Source of the DNA: Lonicera japonica
Lineage: Eukaryota; Streptophyta; Magnoliopsida; Dipsacales; Caprifoliaceae
Reading direction: 5' to 3'
Length of the DNA stretch: 64,000 nucleotides
Assembly (NCBI GenBank): GCA_021464415.1
Contig: JAKCWG010000184.1
Coordinates: forward strand, 48,108-112,107
The notes beneath the pieces were generated by a model. That model saw only the letters and a list, made by a program, of their open reading frames with translations, did no database searches and was not told the origin of the DNA. Position 1 is the first letter of the stretch; each line of letters starts with the position of its first letter. A program made the translations under genes and the position numbers. Positions 20,412 through 33,148 of the stretch are shown piece by piece.

Positions 20412-22010
20412 TAAGAAAACAATTTCTATAAACCTTAACAAACCATATTTTGGACTATATAGGGAATTGGATCTAATGAGCGGCGTAGCTTACGCATTTA
20501 ATTTATTTTAATAATTTTAGTAATGTACAAATCAAGTCAATGGTCTTTGTTTAGATTATTTCATGCGTATTAGGTGCTTCAACAATGTGAAAAGGCATGT
20601 AGATTTGTGCAAGTAATAACTGACTTGGCAGCTCACATTTACGCACATCCATTGTCAAACCAATGATCATCATATAAAAACAATTAGAGTATATATTTAT
20701 CCTATATTATAAAAGTAAGATTTAATTCAACCGTTTAAAATTGTATCAAATTTTTATAATTCTTAATTTATCCATGTAGTCCTTTTTAGAAAAATTGCTA
20801 CCAGCAAGAATAAAACTGTTAACCTTTAACAAACTCACTCACTTGCTAACCACTAGGCCATCTTTCTCTTTTGCTAAGTATTACTCCTTAAATTGAATAC
20901 AGACAAGTAGCATACACGTCGCGTGTGCATGTGGTTTAGTATATATGTATATATATATATATATTAAGATAACATTAATTAATTGTTTTTTGCTAAAATA
21001 ATTGATCTCGTTATGAAACGAAACTGAAACATTCAGATAAAAAAAAAAGTTAACTACATTTAGAAAAAAAAAAAAAGTTAACTACTAACACTTTGAATAA
21101 ATATATTATTATTCGGTTCTTTATGGATTGCAAAAATTGATAGAAAGGGAATAAGAGAAATAAAATGGAAAAAAATAAATGTGGTGTCCCAGATTAGGTG
21201 CCCTTAACAACCAAGTGATTTTGGTGGTGTTAAGAATAAACGTGGTTTCTGAAATAAATGTAAAACTTGTCCTTATCAAGCCTCCACAAAATTAGCAATT
21301 GCGTTTTCTTTAATTTTTTCTTTTTGTTTGGTTTAGGAAATGGTTAAGTAAGGGTGGCCGCCTAAAGATCCAATAAGGAGAATTGAGTCTTTACCCGATA
21401 TACACAGTGGGTTATCACTATTGAAAATGGCTTGTTCAAATCATTGATCCGACAAAGAAAAAATGTAAATCTTGACAAGAGTTGATAAGTACTAGAGTGT
21501 CACAACATAGTAAATAGATCTTTTAAGATGAAGCCACAAACCTGTGACTAAATGTATTTAAGTTTGGGATAATATTATTACTATGTGCACAGACAAGTGG
21601 GTCCAGTATGTCATCATGTTAGTTGGACTTAGGGGACCAGCGCAAACAAGTGAGTCCGGCATATCATCATGTTAGTTGGACTCGGGAGACCAATGGGGGA
21701 GTCATTATAAAGCAGGACCAATGGAGAAGTCGCTACAGAACCTATGTACATGGGCTCCCAATTAGGTTAGCACACTTACTCAAGTATAACTAATTTAATT
21801 TACATGTACATAAATATTCGGATATACATACTTAATTTATGCTCTACTTGTAACGACCTGACCCGACCCGACCCGACTGGGTTCGAAAACACAATATAAT
21901 TCAATGTCATTTTTATAATCAAAGTAATTTGTAAAAAAATACAATATTTATAATCTCTCCACCCTCCATATTAAAAATACATCGTCTTTCCACTATCTAC
22001 AAAAATAGTA

Positions 22011-22875
22011 ATGGAGATTTTTGAATCATTGATAGCTCCGACAAGTTCAGGCCGATCTCTTCACCAATGCGAAGATTGTTATCATCCCTACAAGTGCAAA
22101 TGCCAACACAAGTAAGAGAGTTATAGAGGTAATCAGCGAAGCCATAACGAGTGTCTTGACTGTTGTATATAGATATATACATATTATGAATTAAATAATT
22201 AGTTTAGAGAGTGTCGCCCAGTGGGAGTGGCTCAAGGAAATTGGCTTTGATGGCCTTGGTTTGAGCCCCACTGACTACATTGATTATTTAAGGTCTTTGA
22301 TAAGGGCCTTGGTTCGAGCCCCAATATTTTTGCTTTTTAATTGTTTTATCAATTAAGTTAAATTCGTTTCTTATTAGATAAGCATTTGACTGTGTCTTTT
22401 GAGACGTTGGGGAGGTTGCGCCTTCTACGTAACACAATTCTATCCCCACGTCTATTCCGTTACACGTATAGATAGCGGTAACTCGGTGAGAGATAGATAT
22501 ACAAAAAAAGTCTTCTTCTTCTATGTTTTTCTTCTTCTTCACTGTTTTTCTTATTATCATTTTGGAGTACTTTGAGAGTTCCATTAGGGTTCTACAGCTG
22601 CTGGTACTAACCCTAAGGTCGTTGAATCCTGGGAGGTGTTTGCTCTTGAAGGCTCATAGCATTGATTTCAGCGGACAATTTTCACCTTAGGAAATTGTGT
22701 CTACACGAGTCTCGACCGATAAATTTTTCTCTATTTTGTATTTCCGTTTTTCATAGTAAAATTATCAATATAATTTTGTAACATTGACCACAAAAATTCA
22801 AGAATATCTCGTAATCCCCAAATAATAACGATGGATCTACTGCGGAGGTAGAGATAGAGGCCGAACATCGCCTCT
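22011..22875 (-). pseudogene. Truncated TIR exon, interrupted by a solo LTR
   Basis: Minus-strand homology to the first part of the TNL exon 1: 22875-22784 (N-terminus to FLNFCGQ) and 22160-22011 (DTRYGFADYLYNSLT to about the INDSKI position). It is dead in several ways. The start ATG position reads AGA. A one-base deletion near 22053 shifts the frame after GEEIG. A 623-bp LTR splits the exon, and everything past the AINDSKIS region is missing, with unrelated DNA beginning at about 22010. Its 5' leader (22876-23160) is still recognisable. Confidence 0.88.
22161..22783. mobile_element. Solo LTR (copia-like), 623 bp
   Basis: It begins TGTTGTATATAGATATATAC and ends TAATTTTGTAACA, with 5-bp TSD TTGAC at 22156-22160 and 22784-22788. 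Removing it and one TSD restores the TIR exon sequence GAGTGTCTTGACCACA seen in TNL-1. No internal repeat or second copy. It contains GGTTCGAGCCCC near 22312, which looks like a Pol III B box, but the exact boundaries make an LTR the better reading. The 98-codon ORF at 22288-22584 is inside it and not credible. Confidence 0.9.
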
Positions 22876-23160
22876 GGTGTAACCAACAATCTCTCGCTTT
22901 ACTTGTATGTGTTATCGAAAAATTGAGTGATGAAAGAAGGAGGCCTAATTTTTCTTTCTTAAATTTGTCTGTTTGAACTCTGAATTAACTTTCCTTTCTA
23001 ATTGCCAAGAAGGTAATCAGAACTTTCCCCTCGCCAGCTATTCCTGTTGACTTCTATGAAAGCGTGTGGGGTCACAATAATTTCCCGAGGAGAGAAATGG
23101 GCCGGCAATTATTTTTCTATTCAACTCAATATGAGTGCTTCATAAAAAATAAAATATGAA
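22876..23160 (-). promoter_or_regulatory. 5' leader of the truncated TIR remnant
   Basis: Homologous to the TNL-1 leader: AACAATCTCTCGCTTTACTTG, ATTGAGTGATGAAAG, TTTCTAATTGCCAAGAAGG and GAGAGAAATGGGCCGGCAAT are shared. It now drives no open exon. Confidence 0.55.
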
Positions 23161-26100
23161 AATGGTGAGAAGTTGAAAAAAAAAATAGATTAAGTAATGT
23201 AATCTAATAAGATATTTTCTATCTTATTATACCTTTTATGAAAATTTTATCTTTTTTAACACCCAAAAAATTTTATGCCGTAAATATATATATATATATA
23301 TATATATGAGGGCCCTTTTTTTAAAAATTATATTTATGTTAATTATCTTAAGGACAATTCATTTTGAAGGAGTAAACGAATGAATTTTTTTTATTGAATT
23401 TGGTGGAGATGATCTATATAATGAGTAGATAATTTTTACCAAATTTTATCAAAAAATAAAATAATAAACTCAATCAGAAAGTGTGTTTATTACACAATTG
23501 ATATATATATAAATTGCATAAAAAAAAAAACTCAATCGGAAACTGGTTTAGGTACACAATTGATATATATATATATGCATTTCTGAATGTTGAAATTTAA
23601 TATATTTAGTTAACCCACTTTCCGTTGAAAATGGAAATGATCTACTTATTATAGAGATTATATTCATCAAATTTCATGAAAATATTATTCCATTTACCAC
23701 TTGAAATTAACGGTCTTTAAGTTAGTTAACTTAAGGATCGTCCTAACTAGAAGGGAACTGTATAAATATATATATATATATATATATCTTTACTATTATA
23801 TAAATTCAAAACCAATTTCAACCACCATGAATCTGTATCAAACTTTTGAATTGCCTATTTTACCCCTACAGTCTCTTTTTCATTAAAAAACATGCATGCA
23901 AAAAGTTTCAAACTTATACATTTGACAAAGTAGTAAGATGTTCACCACTAAACCACTTAACATTCTTCTTTTATATTATAGATTGAATTGTCTATATTTG
24001 ACTAGCATATGTGTCGCATGTTCTAGTTAGTCTAGTTTATATATAAAGTGTGAGCAAAGAGTTTTTGGTATCTACACAAAATTACTAAATTACCCTCTTG
24101 CACTAAAAATTACTATAAAATAATGTTTTAATTAAAGGAGTTCAAACTAATGACCGGCATGTAAGCACATTTAACTACCACTGAACCAAATGTAATAGTA
24201 TGTTTTAACTATGAAAAATACTAACTATTGTATTACACACGAGTAATGTGTGTCCTAATTTTAATGTAATATATATATATATATACACTTGTTTATTGTT
24301 AATAGAAAGTATAAAGTTCTGCCACAAGTTCTTTCCTAATTCTTATACGAACATTAAAACTAAGGAGTCTAGAAGTCTCATTTGCACTATATAGGCCAAC
24401 CTTTTACACTATATATCGTTAGGCTTCTTTCTCTCTACGAAATTCTATGGAATAATTCTTTTATCAATTTATTAGTAAAGCAGTTAGTTAATTAATAAAG
24501 AACACTTTTTTTTTTTATTTCTTATAATCAAATCTTAACTAATCATATTTTGGACTATACAGAATTTTATCTAATTTAGCCCATATTCATCTTCAACATC
24601 AAAACTCAAGAAGCATAGCAGTCTTAATTGCACTATATATGACTAGGCTTTGTGTTCTAATTCGAGAACTACACGGATAAATTTGTCCATGAAACTTAAT
24701 AGTGATGATCTTTGTATTGAGTAGATCATTTCTAAAAATTTTCATCAAGAAATTCAAACTAGAATGGGTGTAAAAAAATCTTGATAAATATGTTCGATCA
24801 TTTTCGGCCATTAAAATTCTAGCCGATCGTCTCACCCACTTTTAGAGTGAATCTTTTGATGAAATTTTTTGAAGATGATCTACTCATCATAAAGATCATC
24901 TTCACCAAGTTCGTGAAAAAAAAATCATCCATTTAACTCTTAAATTATACCTCATTGGATGAAATTAGACTTAACGATAATCGAGAAGAGTGAAGTCTCT
25001 CAAAATTTTATGGAACAACACTTCTATCAATTTATTGGTAAACCAGTTAATCAACTGAAAGGAAAAATACTTTTTATTTCTTATAATAATATTATAACTG
25101 ATCATTTTTTGGAGTATACAAAAATGTATCTAATTTACTCCATATTCATCATATCCTAGTAGTCTTATCTACACTATATAGACTAGGCTGACCTTCTACA
25201 ATATATGTGGCTAGGCTTCTTTCTCTCTACGAAATTATATAGAATAATGCTTTTATATATGTAACTACCCAAAAAATCTAATATTACTTTAGGAAGATCA
25301 TTAGTAGATATTTAAGGATTATGACCCTAAACCACAACTTGGACTAGCCATTTTAGGAGAAAATTCGAGTCGTTACATGTGTTATCAAAGTGAACCCAGG
25401 ACCACTATCACATGACGTGCGGATATTGTGGGCTATATTTGCGTGACTGACGGCGAGCCGAAATCGCTGGATGTGGTTCGAAAGAGTCAAGATTGTTTGT
25501 GTGTGATATCAGCTTGACGAGGACGTTAAAGATTTAATGGGTTGAGATTGTAACGATCTAAAATATCCCACATTAGTAGTGTAATGTGAAGATACTTGGT
25601 AGATATGTGGGGAATATGACCCTAAATCACAACTTAAACCAACCATTTTAAGGGACAACATGGGTGGTTACATTATCAATTTATTAGTAAACTAGTTAAT
25701 TATATAATTGATAGTAAAAATATTTTTTATTTCTTTTAATCAAATCCTAACTAATCATATTTTGGACTATAAACAATTGTATATAATTTAGCCCATATTC
25801 ATTGTCAACATCAAAACTAAGGTGCTTAGTAGCTTAGTAGTAATAGCGGATTCAGAGATGGCCCACCTAGGTTATAGCCCATCTCAAAAAAATTCATGTT
25901 GCTACTACCTACTTGATTAATTCGAGTAATACACAAACAAAAATAATGTCCGTGAGATTTCATGTATGTTTTTATTTCGTTCTTAGTAGAATATCTATAG
26001 TGAATATGTTAGCTTTATTACTCAGCCAATTCCTAAGAAACAAGAAATAATTTTTTTTTTCTGTAAACCTTAATACGGAAATCAAATCAATGATCTTTGT

Positions 26101-27420
26101 TTAGATTATTTCATGCATTTTAGTTGCTTCAACAATGTGAAAGGCATGTAGATTGGTGCAAGTAATAAGCGACCCAATGATCGATCATAAAAAATAAAAA
26201 TAAAAAATTAGAGTATATATTTATTCTATATTATAAAAGCAATACTTAATTCAACAGCCTAAAATTGTATCTACCATGTAGTCTTTTCTTAAAAAAAATT
26301 GCTACTAGCTAGAATTAAACTACAAACCTTTAACAAAGTAACTTGCTTGCTAACCGCTAGACCATCTTTCTCTTATGTTAAGTATTACTCCTTAAATTGA
26401 ATATAAACGAGTAGCATACACACCGTGTGTGCATGTGGTTTAATGTGTGTATATATATATTAAGATAACATAAAATTGTTTTTGCTAAAAAAATTCATCT
26501 CGTTATGAAGCAGAAATGAAATATTCAGATAAAAAAAATTTGTCTATTAACGCTCTGAATGAATACTTTATTATTTGATTCTTTATGGATTGTAAAAATT
26601 GATAGAAAAGAAATAAAGGAAATAAAATAAAAAAACGTAAATGTGGTGTCCCGGTTTAGGTGCCATTAACAACCAAGTAATTTGGGTGGTGTTAGGAATA
26701 AATGTGGTTTTTGAAATAAAAGTAAAAAGTTGTCCTTATCAAGCCTCCACAAAATTAGGCATCGCCTTTTCTTTTCTTTAATTTTTTTTTTTTGGTTTGG
26801 TATAGGAAATGGATAAGTAAGGGTGGCTGCCAAGAGATCCAATAAAGAGAATTGAGTCTTTACCCGACTTACAGTGGTTTGCCACCTTTGTTGAATTCAT
26901 TGAAGGAGCAAATTTCATAGGTCTAGAAGGAGATAACTATTGAAAATAATTGGTTCAAATCACTAATTCTACATAGAAATAATGAAAATCTTAACAAGAG
27001 TTGATAAGTATCGCAGTCTCACTACATGGTAACAAGATCTTTTAAGCTAAAGCCTCACACATGTAACTAAAGGTTTTTAAGTTGGGGACAAGTGGGTCCG
27101 ACATATCATCATGGTAGTTGGACTCAGGAGACCAACATGGACAACTGGGTCCCGCATATTGGACTTGGGGGACCAATAGGCGAGTCACTACAGAGCCTGG
27201 CATACTATATCCCAGTAATTGGATTAGGTAGACCAAGGAGGAAGTTGTTATAGAGCGTATGTACACGGGCTCCCCAATTAGGTTAGCCCACTTACTCAAC
27301 TATAATTACTTTAATTTGCACGTACATAAATATTCGGATATACATATTTAATTTATGAAGAAATCTTACGTTTAAAAGCAACAAATTTTACAATTAATTA
27401 TTTTTATCCACTAAAGTTCA
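23161..27420. repeat. Upstream repeat unit B
   Basis: Second copy of the TNL upstream DNA (compare 17661-21960). No genes. It carries about 450 bp around 23460-23900 that unit A lacks, built of (TA)n and hairpin DNA with GATGATCTA-type stems (23394-23450, 23622-23680, 24682-24735, 24856-24915). The unit ends near 27365-27420, where a different duplicated segment starts. Confidence 0.75.
25260..25672 (+). mobile_element. TRIM retrotransposon (copy in unit B)
   Basis: Orthologous position to 19132-19534. Direct repeats 25260-25377 and 25549-25672 start TGTAACTACCC/TGTAACGATCT and end GTTACA. The primer-binding site is decayed (TGTGTTATCAAAG). Because both units carry it at the same place, it inserted before the A/B duplication. 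Confidence 0.75.
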
Positions 27421-28440
27421 CCTAATGAATCACTTTGGTACCGTAGTTTCTTTTTTAGCCTTTTTGCCCCAAGGCGAGCTCTTCACTGCATCGCTGATTG
27501 GGTCGACCTAGCCTCAGAAGCTTGATCCTATTCATGTTTGCGGATTTATTTACAATTTAGTAGTAACTACACTTTTTCTCATGAGTGAGAGATTTACTAT
27601 TCAAACTTTATGACGCAAGTTTCACCTCGTAATTAATGAGGAATTATATATTTCTTACAACCTCACAGACTCGTACTAAAATAAATTATGTTGAGAGTGT
27701 TCAAGATCAATGGAGATACCAATTCAGACCGCATTAGGGTTACTCCCATTTCTTGTAGCCCATCAGTGGATTCCTAATAAATTTCACTTTACTCCTTCAC
27801 TAAAGTTTACACAGTAGACGCTGCAAAGTATGACGTTGAGAAGTTATCATGTTGTTGTATTATCTTAAATATTAAATTAAAGTAGTGTTTTTATTGTTTA
27901 ATATCCTCGTAATTTAGTGAATAGTAAATGCCAAAAAGTATCTTATTTTTGATTTTTGCATGCAATGATTTTAAATACTGCGTTAGCTTTATATATTAGT
28001 GAGCACATAAAAATATATTAACCAATATTTCCAATAATAAAAGGTGATATGTTTTTCAAAATTAAACACTATCCATACCTACATCTTATGAACTACACCA
28101 TAATCCATACCAAATGTACTATTATCCATTAAAAAGAATCTTAAATCTCAGTCAACCATTATTTGTTTCTTTTATATTTTTAAGATTTAAAACCATTGTC
28201 CCTAATTATATAGATTGCGTGTCCCCTCATAAAAGAAAAAATGTGTTCGCTAACAAAAGAGCAAAGCATTTATTAAAAAAATCTATCTTTTTCAAGTTCC
28301 ATTCAAAAAAATTATTTAAGTTGTAATTTAATCTTTACACAATACACCACATTACCAATTTGTGGTCACTTTACCATCCCACGTGTAATACGGGCAAAAG
28401 TTTTATAAATAATAAGGTGCCCATATTCTTACTAATTTGC
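27365..28440. repeat. Duplicated spacer segment, copy 1
   Basis: No gene. It aligns with 35640-36397 continuing at 43483-43700, so the gag-bearing LTR element has been inserted into the second copy. Shared blocks include GATTGGGTCGACC, ATGAGAGATTT, CACATTACCAATT and GTGTTCNC.AA. The 70-codon ORF at 28114-28326 is not kept open in the other copy. Confidence 0.7.
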
Positions 28441-28449
28441 CATCCTATT

Positions 28450-30208
28450 AGAGTAAGTGTCCATCTAGGGTAAAGAGGTAGACTATCGTCTAGTGTTGAA
28501 GCAAGGACTCAACAGCCTAGACCAAAAAAAAAAAATTAAAAAATTAAAAAATAGAAAATTGCAGGGTACATTTCCTGTGAGTTAATGAATATATGAGCAT
28601 ATGATGTAAGCTTACTGATAAACGCATAATATTAACCCCGTCAATTGCCCCATATCCTTATCATTTAGCTCGGATGGGCTGATTGGTGAGGATATCCTTC
28701 AACCCGGGAGCTAGTAATAGCTCTAAGCTCTGATGTTCGTGATGTCATAGGCCTGAATCCTTCGTAAGCGAATAAGGTCGACAATTAAATGCATTTGTTA
28801 GGTCTTTTGTCTTTATTAAATTTTTTTTTTCGAAGCTGAGGCGTGAGAGCGGGTACTTGTCGAGAAAGATAATCATGGGGAGAGCTCGAATAACCGATGT
28901 GTAGGACTTTGTTAACCCTTGACCGTAAGTTTATGGAGCTCAGAACATTAACGTGTAAAGTTAGCTAGATTTTGATCATTAGTCTTAGAGTTTTAAAGCA
29001 TCATTGTGTAAAGCTGGTTAGACGTTGATCTCGAGTCTTTGTTCAAAGAAGCTAGATCTCGGATGCTAGTCGTTGAGCTCAAAACATCAATATGTAGAGC
29101 TTTTAGAGCTTCAGAACATCATTGTGTAAGGCTGGCTAGACGTTGATCTCGAGTCGTAGTCCAAGGAAGTTAGATCTCGGATGCTAGTCATTGAGCTCGA
29201 AACATCAACTTGTAGAACTCGTTAGACATTGGATGCAAGTCGTAGAGCTTGGAACATTAATATGTAAAGCTCGCTACACTTTTGGTCATAAATAGTTTGA
29301 TTATATTCGGACCTTTTTCAACTGTCATCAAATTCTCGAATTTTGTTTTGGAGGACTGCCTTTGTTGTCGGCCAATTTTCAGCGAGATCTCTTTGGGCTG
29401 GGGTGGTCCAGCGGTTGTCTGACGGACTTTAAAATCACATTTAGCTTTGTGGAAGTTTGATACCCGCTGATTTTTTTTTAATTTCTTTTTTGTGATTTGT
29501 TGGACAAACTTGATGAAAATTACATTCAGTTGTAATTTTTTGGAAGCTCGTCAATTTTACCTACAATAAAGATTATTAATCGTAAGAAAATGATATAGCT
29601 TTAGATATATTAATATAGAGAGAAAAATCTTATATGAGTTATTAAAAAATAATTTATCTCTTATTTTGGGTTTTATTCCCTTGAGTAACCGAATTTTTGA
29701 ATGATTATGCACCCGTAAATATTGAGCTAGCGTAGGCCTGCAGGATTTTCGCATTTTTTGTTGCATCAAGTTTGTATCGAAGTTTTGAACCCCGAGATGG
29801 ACGAATTTGAAAGAATCTTGAACTAAAAAGTTTTAGCTCTTGAAATTTTCTCCAAAATGGACTCCAGAATCGCTTGATTTGGAGTTTTGAGTACAAAGTT
29901 ACACTCTTGATAATATTGGGTCATCATTGGCCCGCGAGATTTTGTTCCAGAAAGTTTGTATCGAAGTTTTGAACCCCGAGCTGACCGAATTTGAAAATGG
30001 CTTGAACTGAAAAGTTTTAACTCTTAAAATTTTCTCCAAAATGGACTACAAAATTTCATGATTTGGAGTTCCGAGCAAGAAGTTATGCCCTCGAGAATAT
30101 TGAGCTACATAAGCCCGCGGGATTTAGAGTTTTCCACCGAAAATTCACTTCTAATTTCTAAAGAACGAGAGCTTTAGAGAGCTTATCGTTCCCACAGACG
30201 GCGCCAAC
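28450..30208 (-). mobile_element. Leader part of a truncated gypsy-like element
   Basis: DNA between the duplicated spacer and the LTR at 30209. About 28930-29270 consists of diverged repeats of GAGCTCRAAACATCAA and TAGATCTCGGATGCTAGTC, and about 29690-30120 of two diverged copies of a ~180-bp block (GTTTTGAACCCCGAG at 29781 and 29960). This resembles an untranslated leader; no gag or pol reading frame remains, and the left end fades out near 28450-28650. A possible tRNA-derived segment lies at 29395-29475. Confidence 0.45.
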
Positions 30209-31068
30209 TGATGGTGTCAAAATCTAGAAATAGATAATTAACCAATCAATAAGCGAATATCGGTGAATAAAAAATAAATGCGGCGCAATGATGAACACAT
30301 GAATTTTTTTTAAAGGTAGGTTCCCCCGGTAGCGCTTATGCTATTCCGGTGGTACGTCCTACTTTCGTGTGTGCTTGCTTTGTATTAGTTCAAAGGCGAT
30401 CAATTTGGATGATAATACAAGCTACTAACTTATCTCTCTATAATTTCCTTAATTCTATTTATAAATATAGAATTAGGATTACAAATATTTCAACAGAATA
30501 AATAATAAACTGTGTAAGAGAGAGTGTATAAGGGTTGTTGGTATTTTTCGGGATATGAAAATAGAGAGTATATGACTCTTCTATTTTTTGGGGGTATGAA
30601 AAGAGAGGGTATAAGACCCTCATATTTCTCCTTAAATTAGCTTGTATTTATATTGCCAATGATTTTTTATCTCTTGGATGAGATGGATGGATCTTAGGAG
30701 AGAAGGAAGATGTGTTTTTTGGTGTCGGATGAGAAGAATTATGTTTTTTGGTGTGGTTTGAATAAATGAATGAAGGGGATATTTATAGGTAAAATCTAAA
30801 ATGGTAAAAAAGTAAATTTGATGAAGATGAGGGGCAAAAAGGTAATTTTAGAAAGGTGAGTGGATATAAGTTGAATTTGAGTGGAAGTTAATGGAGGTGA
30901 GTGGAATTTGAGTGGAGTTGAGTGAGATTTTAGTGGAGGTAAAAATGAGATTTTACCGGGGGGTAAAAATGAGATTTTACCGAGGGGTAAAAATAGAATT
31001 TTACCGGAGGTAAAAAATGTTGAATTTCCTTTGTAGGCCAATGGTAAAATTAATATTTAACCCCATCA
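30209..31068 (-). mobile_element. LTR of a truncated Ty3/gypsy element
   Basis: 860 bp starting TGATGGTGTCAAAATC and ending AACCCCATCA, with TG...CA termini that are themselves a short inverted repeat (TGATGG/CCATCA). Directly to the left, CCCACAGACGGCGCCAA (30191-30207) is the complement of the TTGGCGCCGTCTGTGGG primer-binding segment of many plant gypsy elements, so transcription ran on the minus strand with this as 5' LTR. No 3' LTR was found, hence a truncation. The G/T-rich stretch at 30796-31041 contains repeated GGGGTAAAAATGAGATTTTACC units. Confidence 0.75.
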
Positions 31069-32670
31069 GTTTCAATGTGTCCAATTGTGACTAAAATTGT
31101 TGAATTTAGACATTAATTTCTACTTTTCCATTTAATTCCCGTTCAATTGTAGTGGGTTTCAATTTCATTCATTTATGTGTCTCGGTCTATTACTGTGGAT
31201 TTGAGTATAATTCATAAATTTCACCACTTATGACGTAAATAATTCTCTCAATTCATATGAATTGTCCTTCAACGCCTAGCAAGGCAATTTTATTGAATTT
31301 TGAAGTTGGATTTTTCATTATCTACTTTTTCCTTTTATTATGTTGCTTCTCCTAAACTTATGCATACAAACATATACATACATTATATTCATATACAAAC
31401 ATTGAATTTGGGCTTTTGGCAATCCCAAAAGTTCAGTTACCCTCATATGCCAAAACTTTCTCAACCCCCTTCTATTCTAATTTTAGTTTCCTTCATCCTA
31501 TAATAGTTTTAACCTTTATGTTCAGTGGAAGTTTGTGAAAATATTTAATGATCATAATATTGAGGGTTTCTCACAACCATTTTAAGATAATATTTTTTGC
31601 TAAAATTAAAGACCCTCAAAATTGTTTGATAATATTACCAAATGAATGCTCTAATGGTAAAAATCATTAACTCATGATACAAGAAAATTGTTGGCAGACA
31701 TTAAGTCATTACGATGCAAGTACAGTTGGGCCAATAGTAAAGTACATGCAACACCCCGCATCACTACTTAAAAGGTACTTACTATTATCTGGTAATAACA
31801 TATAACTCTTAGTTTGTGTTCTTAATTTGTCTCTAAAAGATTTTATCGATGATTTTTCTATTTCTTTATAATTTCTTATAATGTAGTATTAGATTAGCTG
31901 AATACGTTACAATAATTTAGTTTTTAAGCATGTGTTTTTAGGGGATTATTTGATCCATCTTCGATGTTTAACATAATGCCTCAAAAAAATAATATATTTA
32001 ATTCAACTAATGGTGCAAATGGTTGGTCATAAAGATAAAGCAGTATCTTTGTTTAATTTAATTTCTTTTTGGGCTTAGTAATCTATTTCTCTTTCTCTCT
32101 CGATTTGTTTAAGAAATCTTCTTCTTTTTTTGCAACGGATTTGTTGGGAGTTTTTGAAATAAGATGCTATATCAGAGCAATAGGGTAATTTGGACTTGGA
32201 AATTGAGTTGGTCTGAAATGGCTAGCAGGTTGAGTTTAAGAATTGTGATATGTTGACTGAAAATAATAAGAGAGAGAAAGGAACCTAGGCAAATGATAGA
32301 AATGAAAATAATCAAAGAAAAAGGGAAAACATGTGGTACAAATTTGGTATTAATTGTTATTGTTCATTTTCAAGAATGTTTTAGGAGTCAATGGCTGCTT
32401 CTGAAGTGTTTGACGAGATACTACAAAGCAAACAATGAAGAGAACAGTATTTTAAGGCAATATTATTTCATAGCAGTATATGTACTTTACATCTATGTAG
32501 TGGTGTCCGGGTAGTCTAGGAGGCCCTTCCACACACAGACAACAATTAAAAGCATTGGGACTTCATGTTTATTGTAAATGTAATACTAATTAACTACTTA
32601 TTTTTTTACAAAATGGAAGTATAATTATAGAGTGTATAGTTATATCATTTCAATAGAAATAGTATATGTT
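31069..32670. other. Intergenic DNA, nothing recognised
   Basis: AT-rich sequence without a credible gene, RNA or bounded repeat. ORFs at 31300-31503 and 32293-32514 are short, unrelated to known families as far as I can tell, and have no neighbouring splice context. Confidence 0.4.
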
Positions 32671-33148
32671 CCTCCCTCCATCCCAAATTAAGAATTCACT
32701 ATTCTTTTTCGAGATGTCCTAAATTTGGAGTCCTAAGTTCCTTTCCATATATCAAATCTTAGGATATCAAAAATAGTTTAAAGTCAAACTAGACTTCTCT
32801 AATTTGGACACAATTATGCTTTATCATAACCCTAATTTGGTCATAACTTGAAGAAAACAAAGTTATTGAAGCCATTTTGGACTTCAAGGGCAAATGCTTA
32901 AAGTTTTAAAATTTTGATCGATCATTCTTTGCAGGAAACAAACATTTGAATGTGTTGCATCAATAGGTAATTGCTTTTGATTCTACTTTTCCCTTTTCAT
33001 GCTTTATTTTTAATGGGGTATCCCTTCCTTTGTATCAACATGCCCTCTTATACTATTTGATGCATATAATGCAGATACGAATAATAGGTTATAGTATATC
33101 CACCATTCTCAATTAATATCTCACTTTTACTTACTTGAGAAGGGAGTA
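32671..33148. mobile_element. Decayed Stowaway-like MITE
   Basis: It starts CCTCCCTCCATCCCAAATT and ends with GAGAAGGGAGTA, imperfect inverted ends of the CTCCCTCCGTCCC type found in Stowaway elements. TA follows the right end. The centre is not obviously palindromic, so this is a tentative call. Confidence 0.4.

Larger units (their letters stand above)
17661..21960. repeat. Upstream repeat unit A
   Basis: No genes. Together with 17310-17660 it aligns co-linearly with unit B (22876-27420): for example GTCTAGTTTATATATAAAGTGTGAG (18170 and 24030), the TRIM (19132 and 25260), CTAACCGCTAGACCATCTTTC-type text (20845 and 26335), and GGAAATGGNTAAGTAAGGGTGG (21337 and 26807). Unit A has the extra MITE at 19898-20411. 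Short hairpins GATGATCT...AGATCATC occur at about 17932-17985 and 18737-18795. Microsatellites (TA)n lie near 17822, 18415 and 20945. Confidence 0.8.

Noticed and set aside
22201..22330. tRNA-derived SINE, from the GTGGCTCAAGG and GGTTCGAGCCCC boxes
   Set aside because: The region is internal to a TG...CA, TSD-bounded LTR whose removal restores the exon, so the boxes are coincidental or captured.
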